Positions 17,725 through 26,465 of a stretch of DNA of 64,000 nucleotides are shown piece by piece. The notes under the pieces are model-generated. The model made no database searches, was not told where the DNA came from, and saw nothing but the letters and a program-made list of their open reading frames with translations. The translations under genes and the position numbers were made by a program. Source of the DNA: Polyangiaceae bacterium (GTDB lineage Bacteria > Myxococcota_A > Polyangia > Polyangiales > Polyangiaceae); the NCBI GenBank assembly GCA_025936045.1, contig JAICUB010000006.1, positions 124,001 to 188,000 of the forward strand, given 5' to 3'. The number at the start of each line of letters is the position of its first letter. Positions within the stretch are counted from its first letter, which is position 1.

Positions 17725-18674
17725 TGACCCCCACGAATTTCGGCCTGATGGGCGCGGCCGGTTACATCGCGCCGCGCCACCTCGACGCGATTCAGGCGAC
17801 GGGCAACGAGCTCGTCGTCGCCTGTGACCCGCGCGACTCGGTGGGCGTGCTCGATCGCTACAGCTTGCGCACGGAGTTTCTCCCCAGCGAGACCGCATTT
17901 TCGGCGTTTTTGCGCCGGCGCCAGCGGGGTCCGAGCGAGCAGGCGCTCGGCTACGTCTCCATCTGTACGCCGAACCACCTGCACGTGGATCATTGCCGGC
18001 TCGCGATGCGCGAGCACGCGCACGTGATCTGCGAGAAGCCTCTCACGCTCACCCCCGCCGCGCTCGACGAGCTCGCGACGCTCGAAATGCGCGCGGAGCG
18101 TCGCGTTTACACCATCCTCCAGCTCCGCGTGCACGCCCGCCTGCTCGAGCTGCGGCGGCGCTTGCTCGCCGAGAACGGCCGCCCTCGCGAGGTGGTGCTC
18201 ACCTACCTCGCCGGGCGCGGGCCCTGGTACCAGGCCTCGTGGAAAGGCGATCCGGAGAAGAGCGGCGGCATCGCAACGAACATCGGCATCCATCTGTTCG
18301 ACCTACTGCTCTGGCTCTTCGGCTCCGCCCGGCGCGAGCGCGTGTACTTGTCCGATCAAAAGCGCATGTCCGGCACGCTCGAGCTCGAGCGCGCGAACGT
18401 ACGCTGGTTCCTCTCGGTCGACCCCTCGGACGTGAAGCGCGCCGGTCTCGACGCGCGTGGCTTCACGCACCGCTCGATGCTCGTCGACGGGGAGAGCGTC
18501 GACTTCTCGGACGGGTTCGCAGGTCTGCACACGCAGGCTTACGAGGCCATTCTCGGCGGATCCGGCCTCGGCATCGAGGACGCGCGCCCGAGCGTCGAGC
18601 TCACCCACCGGTTGAAGCGGCTGTCGCTCTCGGCGCTCGATGCGGGCGCGCACTTCATGTGTGAGCGCGGCTGA
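17721..18674 (+). CDS. Gfo/Idh/MocA oxidoreductase, WlbA-like
   Basis: 317 residues. The N-terminal Rossmann fold (LMGAAGYIAPRHLDAI) is followed by the SICTPNHLH and CEKPLT motifs of the family (catalytic Lys in EKP). The downstream block GRGPWYQASWKGD plus SGGIATNIGIHLFD is characteristic of WlbA/WbpB, which oxidise the 3-position of UDP-GlcNAc uronate in surface-sugar synthesis. It is translationally coupled to the MutS-like gene, an odd pairing. No other sugar-nucleotide genes are nearby, so the pathway assignment is an inference from motifs. Confidence 0.85.
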   Translation: MMTPTNFGLMGAAGYIAPRHLDAIQATGNELVVACDPRDSVGVLDRYSLRTEFLPSETAFSAFLRRRQRGPSEQALGYVSICTPNHLHVDHCRLAMREHAHVICEKPLTLTPAALDELATLEMRAERRVYTILQLRVHARLLELRRRLLAENGRPREVVLTYLAGRGPWYQASWKGDPEKSGGIATNIGIHLFDLLLWLFGSARRERVYLSDQKRMSGTLELERANVRWFLSVDPSDVKRAGLDARGFTHRSMLVDGESVDFSDGFAGLHTQAYEAILGGSGLGIEDARPSVELTHRLKRLSLSALDAGAHFMCERG

Positions 18675-18680
18675 TTCGCG

Positions 18681-19001
18681 TCAGCTCTTGCGGTCGGGCA
18701 GCGGCAGCTCCCGGCGTACGGCGAGCCAGCGCCGCACGATGGGCTCGGGCGCGGGGTCGACCGCCGTCTCCGGCACCCAGCAACGCGTGTCACCCGGTTC
18801 GAGCTCGAGCCAAAAGTGACTCGGGCCTCGCGAGAGCACGCGCGCGACGAGCTGTTTGTGATCCGGCGTGCGCACGAGCACGATCGAGCCTCGACCGAGC
18901 GCGGCGCGCCGGGTCCGCCGATCGAACCGATACGACGACCAAGCCCAGGTCGTGAAGGCCCCGAGCGAGAACGCGACCACCACCGTCCACCATGAAATCA
19001 T
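18681..19001 (-). CDS. Small single-pass membrane protein
   Basis: 106 residues. One N-terminal membrane helix (MISWWTVVVAFSLGAFTTWAW) is followed by a basic segment and a compact soluble domain with SH3-like alternation (GSIVLVRTPDHKQLVARVL, then DTRCWVPETAV). No family is recognised. It converges with the WlbA-like gene (6 bp) and diverges from the XRE gene, so its promoter lies near the inverted repeat at 19044-19082. Confidence 0.55.
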   Translation of the reverse strand: MISWWTVVVAFSLGAFTTWAWSSYRFDRRTRRAALGRGSIVLVRTPDHKQLVARVLSRGPSHFWLELEPGDTRCWVPETAVDPAPEPIVRRWLAVRRELPLPDRKS

Positions 19002-19043
19002 GCGCTGACCCGCCGGCAGAGCATGGAGTGCGCCGCCATAGGT

Positions 19044-19082
19044 TGATCCATATAGCATACGCGCTACCAGACTTATGGATCA
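19044..19082. promoter_or_regulatory. Inverted repeat, candidate XRE operator
   Basis: Nine-base arms TGATCCATA (19044-19052) and TATGGATCA (19074-19082) are separated by 21 bp in an AT-richer island. They lie between the divergent genes starting at 19001 and 19122. Perfect arms centred on two helical turns are what a dimeric XRE repressor would bind. Autoregulation by the gene at 19122 is an inference. Confidence 0.5.
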
Positions 19083-19121
19083 TGGGCGCAAAACGGCCAT
19101 TCCTCTACAAGGCGGACCGCC

Positions 19122-19508
19122 ATGCGCGCCATTCCGCTCCTCTCCGGCTTCGGGGCGGCGGTCCGCGAGCGCCGGCTCGCGCGGGCCCTCACCCAGGCGC
19201 AAGTGGCCGAAGCCGCCGGGATCGCCGTCGAAACGGTGTCACGGATCGAGGGCGGGCGGCTCGCTTCGTTGAGCCTCGTGCTCGCCTCGCGCGTGGCGAT
19301 GACGGTGGGTTCGACGCTTCAGGCCCTCCTTGCGGGGGTGCCCGCGCCGGAGCCCGCCCGTTCGCTGCGGGTGGAAGAGCGGCGCATCGTCGGCTTGCTC
19401 CATTCCGTGGACGAAGCGCAGCTCGGTCGCGTGCGACGGGGGCTTCAGAGCTTACTCGCCGTGCAGGACTCGCGCCGGCCGCCGGTACGCGCCCGCCGCA
19501 AGCGCTAG
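19122..19508 (+). CDS. XRE-family transcriptional regulator
   Basis: 128 residues. An N-terminal helix-turn-helix (about 10-65) reads FGAAVRERRLARALTQAQVA, then AGIAVETVSRIEGGRL, the standard Cro/cI-type arrangement. The rest is a helical region and a basic tail (RRPPVRARRKR). It probably binds the inverted repeat about 40-78 bp upstream. No toxin or metabolic partner is adjacent that would reveal its target. Confidence 0.8.
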   Translation: MRAIPLLSGFGAAVRERRLARALTQAQVAEAAGIAVETVSRIEGGRLASLSLVLASRVAMTVGSTLQALLAGVPAPEPARSLRVEERRIVGLLHSVDEAQLGRVRRGLQSLLAVQDSRRPPVRARRKR

Positions 19509-19869
19509 GCGACTCCAGGCGCCTGCTGGCGGCGCGATGTGGATCGCCTCTTGCGTCCAGCTCTGGAATGTCCGAGCTCCCTCGCGTGCTCTTCCAATCG
19601 AGAGCGACCCAATCCCCGAACCCACCGCCCCCGGCGGAGCCGCCCGTACGCGTTCCCGACCCCACGCCACCCGCCCAGCCGCCAGCCCCGCGCCCTCCCG
19701 AGATGCCCCCACCCCATGTGCCGCGAGGTCCGGTGCCGCCGCCGAGCCCGGCTGATCCGCAAAGCCCGATGCTGCCGCCGACGCCCATCGACCGAGGTTC
19801 GGCGCACGGCGCACTCGCCGCGTGACGGACGCGGGCAGAATCTTCCGCACGGCGCCGTAGACTGAGGGT
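19509..19869. other. Low-complexity intergenic region, doubtful Pro-rich gene
   Basis: No secure gene lies in these 361 bases. A plus-strand frame (ATG 19568 to 19825) would encode an 85-residue protein that is about one third proline, with repeated PPxP units. The opposite strand reads as Gly-rich. No ribosome-binding site or family motif supports either. The tract may be the remnant of a Pro- or Gly-rich linker gene. Confidence 0.3.
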
Positions 19870-20556
19870 GTGGCCAACCCCATGACCGCGCTCCATTGGG
19901 TCGTCGTCGTGGCGCTTGCCGGGGCTGCGGGGGCGGTCGGCGGCGGCGCGGTCGCGTGGCGAGCAACGCGGCCGGGCCCTTCGCTCGTCGCGGCTGAGCC
20001 CGGGAACCGGGGGGAAGAGCTCAGTCCCCGCGTAGCCGTGCTCGAAAGAACGGTGTCGCGACTCGCGGCGCAACCGCGCGTTGCGCTCACGTTGCCCGCG
20101 CCCGTCAACGCGGCCGACGCGCCGCGTCCCGCTCCGGCACCGTCGGCGGCCGTCGTCGATGACCCGGTATTCGAGGCGGCCGTGCGAGACGTGGTCCAGC
20201 GCGTCGACGAGGAGCACGTGTCGGAACGGGAAGCGAAGCTTGCAGAGCAACGCCAGGCCGCCGCAACCCACTGGGCGGGCGCCCTCGTCGACAAGCTCCA
20301 TCTGACTGACCAACAGCAGACGAAGATCGCCGCCATCGCGCGCGACTTCTACGATCACGTTCGCGAAGCGCTCGCGGCCCCCGAGGGCGGCACGCCTCCC
20401 TCCTTTAATGATCAGCGCGCGAAGGTCCGAGCGCTCCGGAGCGAATCGGAGCAAAAGCTCGGTCAAGTGCTCGAGCCTTCACAGCTCGCCAGCTACGAAC
20501 AGCTCGACGACGATGAAAAACTGAGCACGCGCACCGCCTGGCGTAACGCCCGCTAG
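19870..20556 (+). CDS. Membrane-anchored Spy/CpxP-like helical protein
   Basis: 228 residues from a GTG (ATG 19882 is an alternative). One N-terminal membrane helix is followed by a Pro/Ala linker. The C-terminal helical domain contains KLHLTDQQQTKIAAIARDF and VLEPSQLASYEQL, the paired LTxxQ-type helices seen in Spy/CpxP periplasmic proteins. It is probably periplasmic and stress- or metal-related by analogy; this is an inference. A terminator-like hairpin follows. Confidence 0.65.
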   Translation: MANPMTALHWVVVVALAGAAGAVGGGAVAWRATRPGPSLVAAEPGNRGEELSPRVAVLERTVSRLAAQPRVALTLPAPVNAADAPRPAPAPSAAVVDDPVFEAAVRDVVQRVDEEHVSEREAKLAEQRQAAATHWAGALVDKLHLTDQQQTKIAAIARDFYDHVREALAAPEGGTPPSFNDQRAKVRALRSESEQKLGQVLEPSQLASYEQLDDDEKLSTRTAWRNAR

Positions 20557-20575
20557 TCCGCCCGGCATTCGCATT

Positions 20576-20607
20576 TCGTCGCGTCGCGAGCGGCGCGACG
20601 AGGTTTT
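20576..20607 (+). terminator. Rho-independent-like terminator
   Basis: An 8-bp perfect stem, TCGTCGCG (20576-20583) with CGCGACGA (20594-20601), has a 10-nt loop and is followed by GGTTTT. It sits 20 bp after the stop of the gene ending at 20556 and about 145 bp before the next start. Confidence 0.55.
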
Positions 20608-20750
20608 CGTTGACCGAGCTAGGCCTTCTCGGGCATTATCGCGCCCGGTGGTGAGGCAGATGCATACGGGTGGGCCGAAGTCCATGGATTTTCCAGTGGG
20701 CGCCCGTCGCGCGGCATGAGGGTTACGCCTCGACCACACGGGAGGTCGAC

Positions 20751-22970
20751 ATGAAATCGGTGGCGAAAGACAGAGTGGGCAAGTCCGTCGTGCGGAGCCG
20801 TCGTCTGCTGGTGGTGGCGCCGTTCACGCTGGCTTTTTTGGTCGGTTGCGCATCCGCACCCGACGGCACCGGTGGCGGCTTCGCGCCGACGGCAGAGGAC
20901 GCGCTCGCTGCGACGAGCGGCCCGTCGGACGGCCTCGCGGACGGCTTCAGTACGTTTCTCCAGGTATTCACCGGCGAGAACTTCGACGCGCAGTTCCAGA
21001 TGGGGTTCGCGTTCAACCTCGGACTCGTGACGGACAAGGTGAAGGGTCCGACCGGCGCGTTCGCGAACGGCAGCGCGACGCTCGACATGAACACGGGTGA
21101 CCTCACGGCGACGCTCAACAACGTGCCCTCGACCGGCAACTTCGACCTTTGGTTCGTGAAGAACCTGTCGGGTGGAACCGTCGCGCCGGAAGCCACCGAT
21201 CAAATGCTGAAGGTCGGAAAATTCAGCAAGACGGGTAACCAGCGCACGCTCTCGGTGTCGCTCGGCGCCGACATCGCCTTCGACCTCGACCTCCTCGTCG
21301 TCACGAAGGGCGGCAAAACGCCGGATCAATCCGTCGTCGCCGTCGGCGATCGCACCCTATTCGAAAAGCGCCTGTTCCGCTTCCGGCAAGGCAAAGGACT
21401 CGACCCGGTGAGCGGGCCCGTCGCGAACAACGTCGAAACGACCGATCCGCTCGTCGCGCGCGGCGCGCAGCTCTTTTTCAACGAGACGTTCGGCGGCAAC
21501 GGGCGCACCTGCGGCAGCTGCCATCGTGCCGAGCAAAGCCTCACCATCAATCCGGATTTCATTGCGACCTTGCCGCAGAGCGATCCGCTGTTCGTTCCCG
21601 AGACGAACCCGGCGCTCGCCAAGCTCGAAGACATGCAGCTCTTGCGCGGCCGGGGTCTCATCCTCGAAAACCTCGACGGCTTCGAGGATCCGAAGCACTC
21701 GTTCGTGATGCGCGGCGTGCAGCATACGCTCTCGCTGAACCTCACGAACGGCATCGCCAACGCCGCCAACTTCTTCGGCTTCGGAGGGCCGCCCGATGCG
21801 CGGCTCGGCTGGTCGGGCGACGGCGGACCCGGTCGCAGCACGCTGCACGAGTTCACGTTCGGGGCGATCATGCAGCACCTCACGAAGACGCTGGCGCGCA
21901 AGCCCGGCGTCGACTTCCGCATCCCCACGCAAGAAGAGCTCGACGCGCTCGAGGCGTTCCAGCTCTTCACCGGCCGTCAGGCCCCGACGGATTTCACGTC
22001 CCAGTTCCTGACCGATCCGCATGGTGAGAACGGCAGAAACCTCTTCCTGCAAACGGGCTGCACCTCCTGCCACACCGACCTGCAAGGCTTCGTCGACTTC
22101 TCCAATCAAAACTTCGATACGGGCGTCGCGAACCTCACCGCCGACTTGCCCAACGACGACGGCTTCGGAACCCCGGGCGATCGCACCTTCAACCCGCCGC
22201 CCCTCGCCGACGCCGCGGACACGCCGCCCTTCTTCCACAACAACGCGATGCCGACGATCGAAGACGCGGTGGGCTTCTACTTCTCACCGACGTTCCAGGC
22301 GTCGCCGTCTTCGTTCTTCATCTTCCCGCCGAACCTCCCGTCGGCGGATCAGGCCGACATCGCGGCATTTCTCCGCATCGTGAACGCGGCGACGAACATG
22401 GCGCAAGTGCGTAAACGGGTCACCTACATTCAGAACGTCCGCTCCGACGGCAACACGGACATTCTGAACATCGCCATCGCCGACGCGAATGACGCAGAGA
22501 TCGACCTCGCAGCCAAGGACCTGAACCCGGACGTCCAAACGCAGCTCGCGAAGATCGAGAAACTTCTTCGCACCGCGCAGGCGGACACTGACGCCAACCG
22601 GCCCACCGCGATGAAGAGGATCGGCAAACTTCTCGACACGGCCTCGGCGGCGCTCTTCACGACCACACCGCCCGGCAGCGGTGGCAGTGGCGGCAGCGGC
22701 GGTGTAGGCGGCAGCGGCGGCAAAGGCGGCTTCGGAGGCAGCGCCGGAGCCACGGGCGGGACGGGCGTGGGCGGCAGCGGCTTCGGAGGCTTCGGAGGCA
22801 CCATCGTCGTCGGCGAGGGCGGAGCGGCGGGCGCGCCGGACACCGGCGCCGGCGGCACCACAGCCGGCAGCTCCAGCTTCGGCGGAACGAGCACCGGCAG
22901 CGGTGGCGCACCCGGAGGGAGCGGCAGAAGCCCCGGTGGTAGGAGCGGCGCGGCCGGCGCTGGAGGCTAA
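20751..22970 (+). CDS. Diheme cytochrome c lipoprotein with Gly-rich tail
   Basis: 739 residues. GGGAGG lies 5 bp upstream of the ATG. The signal ends in a lipobox, FLVGC. About residues 45-200 form a beta-rich domain. Two heme-binding motifs follow, CGSCH (254-258) and CTSCH (437-441), in a layout like di-heme peroxidase/thiol-oxidase-type cytochromes. A helical segment comes next, then about 100 residues almost entirely Gly, Ser, Ala and Thr (641-739). It probably transfers electrons at the cell envelope; the substrate is unknown. The Gly-rich extension at the C-terminal end is unusual, since such tracts usually sit after the lipobox. Confidence 0.8.
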   Translation: MKSVAKDRVGKSVVRSRRLLVVAPFTLAFLVGCASAPDGTGGGFAPTAEDALAATSGPSDGLADGFSTFLQVFTGENFDAQFQMGFAFNLGLVTDKVKGPTGAFANGSATLDMNTGDLTATLNNVPSTGNFDLWFVKNLSGGTVAPEATDQMLKVGKFSKTGNQRTLSVSLGADIAFDLDLLVVTKGGKTPDQSVVAVGDRTLFEKRLFRFRQGKGLDPVSGPVANNVETTDPLVARGAQLFFNETFGGNGRTCGSCHRAEQSLTINPDFIATLPQSDPLFVPETNPALAKLEDMQLLRGRGLILENLDGFEDPKHSFVMRGVQHTLSLNLTNGIANAANFFGFGGPPDARLGWSGDGGPGRSTLHEFTFGAIMQHLTKTLARKPGVDFRIPTQEELDALEAFQLFTGRQAPTDFTSQFLTDPHGENGRNLFLQTGCTSCHTDLQGFVDFSNQNFDTGVANLTADLPNDDGFGTPGDRTFNPPPLADAADTPPFFHNNAMPTIEDAVGFYFSPTFQASPSSFFIFPPNLPSADQADIAAFLRIVNAATNMAQVRKRVTYIQNVRSDGNTDILNIAIADANDAEIDLAAKDLNPDVQTQLAKIEKLLRTAQADTDANRPTAMKRIGKLLDTASAALFTTTPPGSGGSGGSGGVGGSGGKGGFGGSAGATGGTGVGGSGFGGFGGTIVVGEGGAAGAPDTGAGGTTAGSSSFGGTSTGSGGAPGGSGRSPGGRSGAAGAGG

Positions 22971-23039
22971 GTCCGAGTCGTCGGGCCGGGAGGTCCGCCT
23001 AGCCGCGCGTGCTATGGTTACGGTCGCGCTCGCGGTTCC

Positions 23040-23300
23040 ATGGCGGATCTCCCCTGGCAAGCTGAAGTGGCTGGCCTGCTCGAGCAGGCGGCGGAGGCAT
23101 TGCGCGCCAAACGCCACCGTCGAGCGATTGTCGCGCTCGGGACGGCGGTTGCTTACGTCCAGCGCGCGCGGGACCGGGGTGATCGCTTCGCGCAAGAGCT
23201 GCTTTCGCACACGGTCGAGACCAAGGAAGATCGCACCGAGCGCTTCACGTTCCAGCCGGGCGAGCTCGAAGCGTTGAGCGTGACGGGCATCAAGAAGTAG
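23040..23300 (+). CDS. Small helical protein of unknown function
   Basis: 86 residues, mostly helical (WQAEVAGLLEQAAEALRAKRH, then AIVALGTAVAYVQRARD). No signal peptide or known motif is visible. It stands alone, with 69 bp upstream and 163 bp downstream. Codon third positions are strongly G/C, supporting a real gene. Confidence 0.5.
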   Translation: MADLPWQAEVAGLLEQAAEALRAKRHRRAIVALGTAVAYVQRARDRGDRFAQELLSHTVETKEDRTERFTFQPGELEALSVTGIKK

Positions 23301-23463
23301 CCCCCCGCCCCGGGCTGACTCAACCGGCGAGGGCCTCGAGCAGCGTCGGCGCGTAGCTGCGGCGGTCCGTGCTCTCCGCGGCTTCGAGGTCGAGCGAGTG
23401 AAGCGAGCCCGAGCAAAGCTGGCAGCTTGCTCGAACTGCGCGTACCTCTGATACCGTTGCTGC

Positions 23464-24027
23464 ATGCCGAGATCCCCTGCATTGCATGCGCTCGTGCTGG
23501 GCTTGCTCGAGCTCGGGTGCGGCGGCGGCGACGACGACAGTCAGGCCCATGCGCCATCCGGCCTCGCGGGCATGTACCAGACGACGACCACTAGTACGTC
23601 CTCGCCGTGCAACGCCGCCGCGGCCCCGGACAGCAATGACCCGGCGTATTTCCAGATCAAGGACGACCAGGACTTCGGTGAGGCGTACATCGCCGTCTAT
23701 CCTTGTACCGGTTCGGACCCGGGCTCGTGCGAGGAATTCCCCGACATCGACTTCGCCACGGCCGCGAGCGACGGGACGTTCGACAGCGAAGAATCGAGCA
23801 TCACGACCGACGGCAGCCCAGCGCCGAGCAGCTGCAGCGGGGATTACTCGACAGCCGTCATCACCAAGACGACCGGCGGCGTCACTCTCGACACGACGTC
23901 GCATACCGGAAGCCTCACGGGGGCCGACCTCTGTAAGGTCAACCAGCAGTTCACCGCACAGCAAGAAGCGGCCATCAAGGCGCTGCCCTGCACGTCGCAA
24001 AAAACCGTCGAAGCTCAGCGGCTTTGA
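23464..24027 (+). CDS. Lipoprotein of unknown function
   Basis: 187 residues. A short signal ends GLLELGC, a plausible lipobox. The mature part is Thr/Ser/Asp-rich with five further cysteines (for example SSPCN, YPCTG, GSCEEF, SSCSG, DLCKV), suggesting disulfide-bonded beta structure outside the cytoplasm. No family is recognised. It ends 18 bp before the hybrid kinase, so it could share a transcript with it or act as an associated sensor. Confidence 0.6.
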   Translation: MPRSPALHALVLGLLELGCGGGDDDSQAHAPSGLAGMYQTTTTSTSSPCNAAAAPDSNDPAYFQIKDDQDFGEAYIAVYPCTGSDPGSCEEFPDIDFATAASDGTFDSEESSITTDGSPAPSSCSGDYSTAVITKTTGGVTLDTTSHTGSLTGADLCKVNQQFTAQQEAAIKALPCTSQKTVEAQRL

Positions 24028-24045
24028 ACCCAGGGGTCATGAGGC

Positions 24046-25992
24046 ATGCTCCCGGGCGCGCGGCAATCCGGTCGGATCGAGAGCGACACCGCTCTCTTCG
24101 AGCTCTGCCCGGACTTGATTTTCGAGATGCGCGTCACGAGCGACGGTCGCTTCGTTCAGGAGGCCTACAATCCGGCGGCGCTGCGTGCGGTCGGACGCGA
24201 CCTCGAAGCGATCGTGGGCCGGGAGCCGCACGAATACATGCCTGAGGCCGCGGCGGACACCATCGTTCGACGCTATCGCGATTGTGTCGAACGAGGGCGC
24301 TCCATCGAATACGAACAGGAGGTCGATTTCGGCGCCGGGGTCCGCTGTTATGAAACCCGGCTGGTGCCCTTGAGAGACGCGGGCGGCGAGATCACCCGTA
24401 TCCTCGGGTTCGCTCGCGACATCACGGCGCGGCGTGCCGCCGAGCAGGCGCTGCGCGATTCGGAGAATCTCTTCTCCGCGGCGTTTCGCGCGTTGCCGTA
24501 CTCCGTCGCGATCTCCGATTTGGAGACCGGCCGCTATCTGGACGTGAATGCCGGCTTCGAGAAGGCCTCGGGTTACGAGCGTGACGAGGTGATTGGGCGC
24601 ACGTCGGTCGAGCTCGAGCTCTGGGTCGACCCGAACGAGCGCGAACGGTTTCGGCAACAGATGCTCGAGTCCGGAAAGGTGAGATCGCTCGAGCTTCACT
24701 TTCGGAACAAGAACGGCCAGACGGTCGTCGCACTCTGCAATTGCGACCTCATCGATCTAGGCGGGCGGCGTTGCATCATGAACACCTTCGAGGACGTGAC
24801 CGCGCGCCTCCAGGCCGAGCGCGAGTACGCCGAGCTCGAGGAACGGCTCCGGCAGGCCCAAAAGCTCGAGGCCCTCGGAACGCTCGCCGGGGGCATCGCC
24901 CACGACTTCAACAACCTATTGACGGCCGCGATCAACTACGCCGAGCTCGCCCGGCTCGACGCCGGGAACGCCGACGTGGTCGGAGCGCACCTCGACGAGG
25001 TCGCTCTGGCGCATCGCCGCGCGCGCGACCTCGTGAATCGTATCCTGACGTTCAGCCGCAGGCAGAGCCAGGATCGCGCCCAGACGTCGCTGCCTCTCGT
25101 GGTCGAGGAGGTCCTGCGGCTCTTGCGCCCGTCGCTGTCGAAGTCGATTCGAGTGGAGCTCACGCTCGATGCGGGCTCCGCCCCCATTCTCGCGAACGCG
25201 ACGCAGATGCATCAGGTCGTCATGAACCTGTGTACGAATGCGGCGCAAGCGATGGGCGCGCGAGGAGGGACGCTCGCGGTCCGCGTGGAGGCCGTCGAGG
25301 ACGCTCGGACGACCGAGGCTCGCCCAGCGCGACGGGTTCGGCTCGTCGTCGAGGACACCGGTCCGGGCATGAGCGAAGAAACCCTCGGACGACTGTACGA
25401 GCCCTTTTTCACGACGAAGCAACCGGGTGAAGGCACGGGCCTCGGGCTATCGGTCGTCCACGGTATCGTGCGCGATCACGGAGCCACCATCTCCGTGCAC
25501 AGCGAGCTCGGCGGCGGCACGCGTTTCGTCATCGACTTCCCGGCGCTCGAGGGCGCCGCGGCGGATGTCCCCAGCCCGGCCCCTCCGGAGCCGCGCGGCT
25601 CCGGAGAGCACCTACTCGTCGTCGATGACGAACCCGCCATCGTTCGGTCCTGCAAGGTCGGCCTCGAGCGTCTCGGGTTTCGTGTCACGAGCGCCGCCAG
25701 CGCAGCTGAAGCGCTTCGATTGTTCACCGCGTCCCCACATGAGTTCCACGCGGTGCTGACGGACCTGTCGATGCCGGCGATGAACGGACTCGAGCTCTCT
25801 CGCGAGCTCTTGCGCCGTAACCCGTCGCTACCGATCGTGCTCTTCAGCGGGCGACTCGAGGCGAATACCCGCGACTCCGCGCGAGCCCTCGGGATTCGTG
25901 AGGTGCTCGAGAAGCCGACGCCGCTCGCCCTGCTCGCAACGACGCTCGTCAGCGTCCTCGGAACCCCGGGGCAGACCGAAGACCAATCGTAG
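24046..25992 (+). CDS. PAS-PAS hybrid sensor histidine kinase with receiver
   Basis: 648 residues, no membrane helix, so cytoplasmic. Two PAS domains (about 15-128 and 140-262) are followed by a linker coiled coil. HisKA contains [10 protein letters not shown] with the phosphoaccepting His286. HATPase_c (about 385-500) has [18 protein letters not shown] and GTGLGLS. A C-terminal receiver (about 525-645) has DDEP and the phosphorylatable Asp573 in LTDLSMP. It is a self-contained phosphorelay that needs a separate output regulator; none is adjacent. Confidence 0.93.
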   Translation: MLPGARQSGRIESDTALFELCPDLIFEMRVTSDGRFVQEAYNPAALRAVGRDLEAIVGREPHEYMPEAAADTIVRRYRDCVERGRSIEYEQEVDFGAGVRCYETRLVPLRDAGGEITRILGFARDITARRAAEQALRDSENLFSAAFRALPYSVAISDLETGRYLDVNAGFEKASGYERDEVIGRTSVELELWVDPNERERFRQQMLESGKVRSLELHFRNKNGQTVVALCNCDLIDLGGRRCIMNTFEDVTARLQAEREYAELEERLRQAQKLEALGTLAGGIAHDFNNLLTAAINYAELARLDAGNADVVGAHLDEVALAHRRARDLVNRILTFSRRQSQDRAQTSLPLVVEEVLRLLRPSLSKSIRVELTLDAGSAPILANATQMHQVVMNLCTNAAQAMGARGGTLAVRVEAVEDARTTEARPARRVRLVVEDTGPGMSEETLGRLYEPFFTTKQPGEGTGLGLSVVHGIVRDHGATISVHSELGGGTRFVIDFPALEGAAADVPSPAPPEPRGSGEHLLVVDDEPAIVRSCKVGLERLGFRVTSAASAAEALRLFTASPHEFHAVLTDLSMPAMNGLELSRELLRRNPSLPIVLFSGRLEANTRDSARALGIREVLEKPTPLALLATTLVSVLGTPGQTEDQS

Positions 25993-26465
25993 CGAGCTCT
26001 TGGCGACGCACGTGACCGTGCGCCGGGCGGCTCACGCCTGCCCGCTGCTCCGTCGCGGCATCGTGTACCCGTTCCAGTGCGCTCCCTCGGGAAGAGCCGA
26101 CAGCAGCTCGTCACACCATGGGCACGCTGCGACTGGCTCACCGCGGAGCTGCGCGTCGACGCACGAAGACGGCCGCTGGCACTGAGCGCGCCCAGGCGCG
26201 CGCTTGCGGCGCACACCGCTGTCATGCCGAGCCCTCTTTTTTGCCAAGCCAGCAAGGCTAGCCGATCCAGGCTGAGCGGCCAGGGACTACATGGTCTCCC
26301 ACGAAAAGAGCCCGCGAAAAGCGCCCCAGCGGGGAATGCGGGCCGCAGCCGAACGAGCACCCGTGCCGCAACGAGGGATGACGCCATCACCGCAAACATC
26401 CCGCGGGGCTGATCGTGCGCACGGAGGTTGATGTAATCGGTGTTCGGGCGACACTGCGTAAAAGC
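25993..26465. other. Intergenic region, no secure gene
   Basis: These 473 bases have lower coding bias than the flanks. A minus-strand frame (26247-26032) would give 71 residues with a CPWC motif and basic N-terminus, perhaps a decayed zinc-binding protein. Support is too weak to call it a gene. Confidence 0.3.

Noticed and set aside
22671..22965. CRISPR-like or tandem-repeat array
   Set aside because: The repetitive GGCAGCGGC-type units are in frame codons for the Gly/Ser tail of the cytochrome; there are no spacers.
24037..24699. A 220-codon minus-strand open frame
   Set aside because: It is antisense to the PAS domains of the hybrid kinase and shows no family motif.
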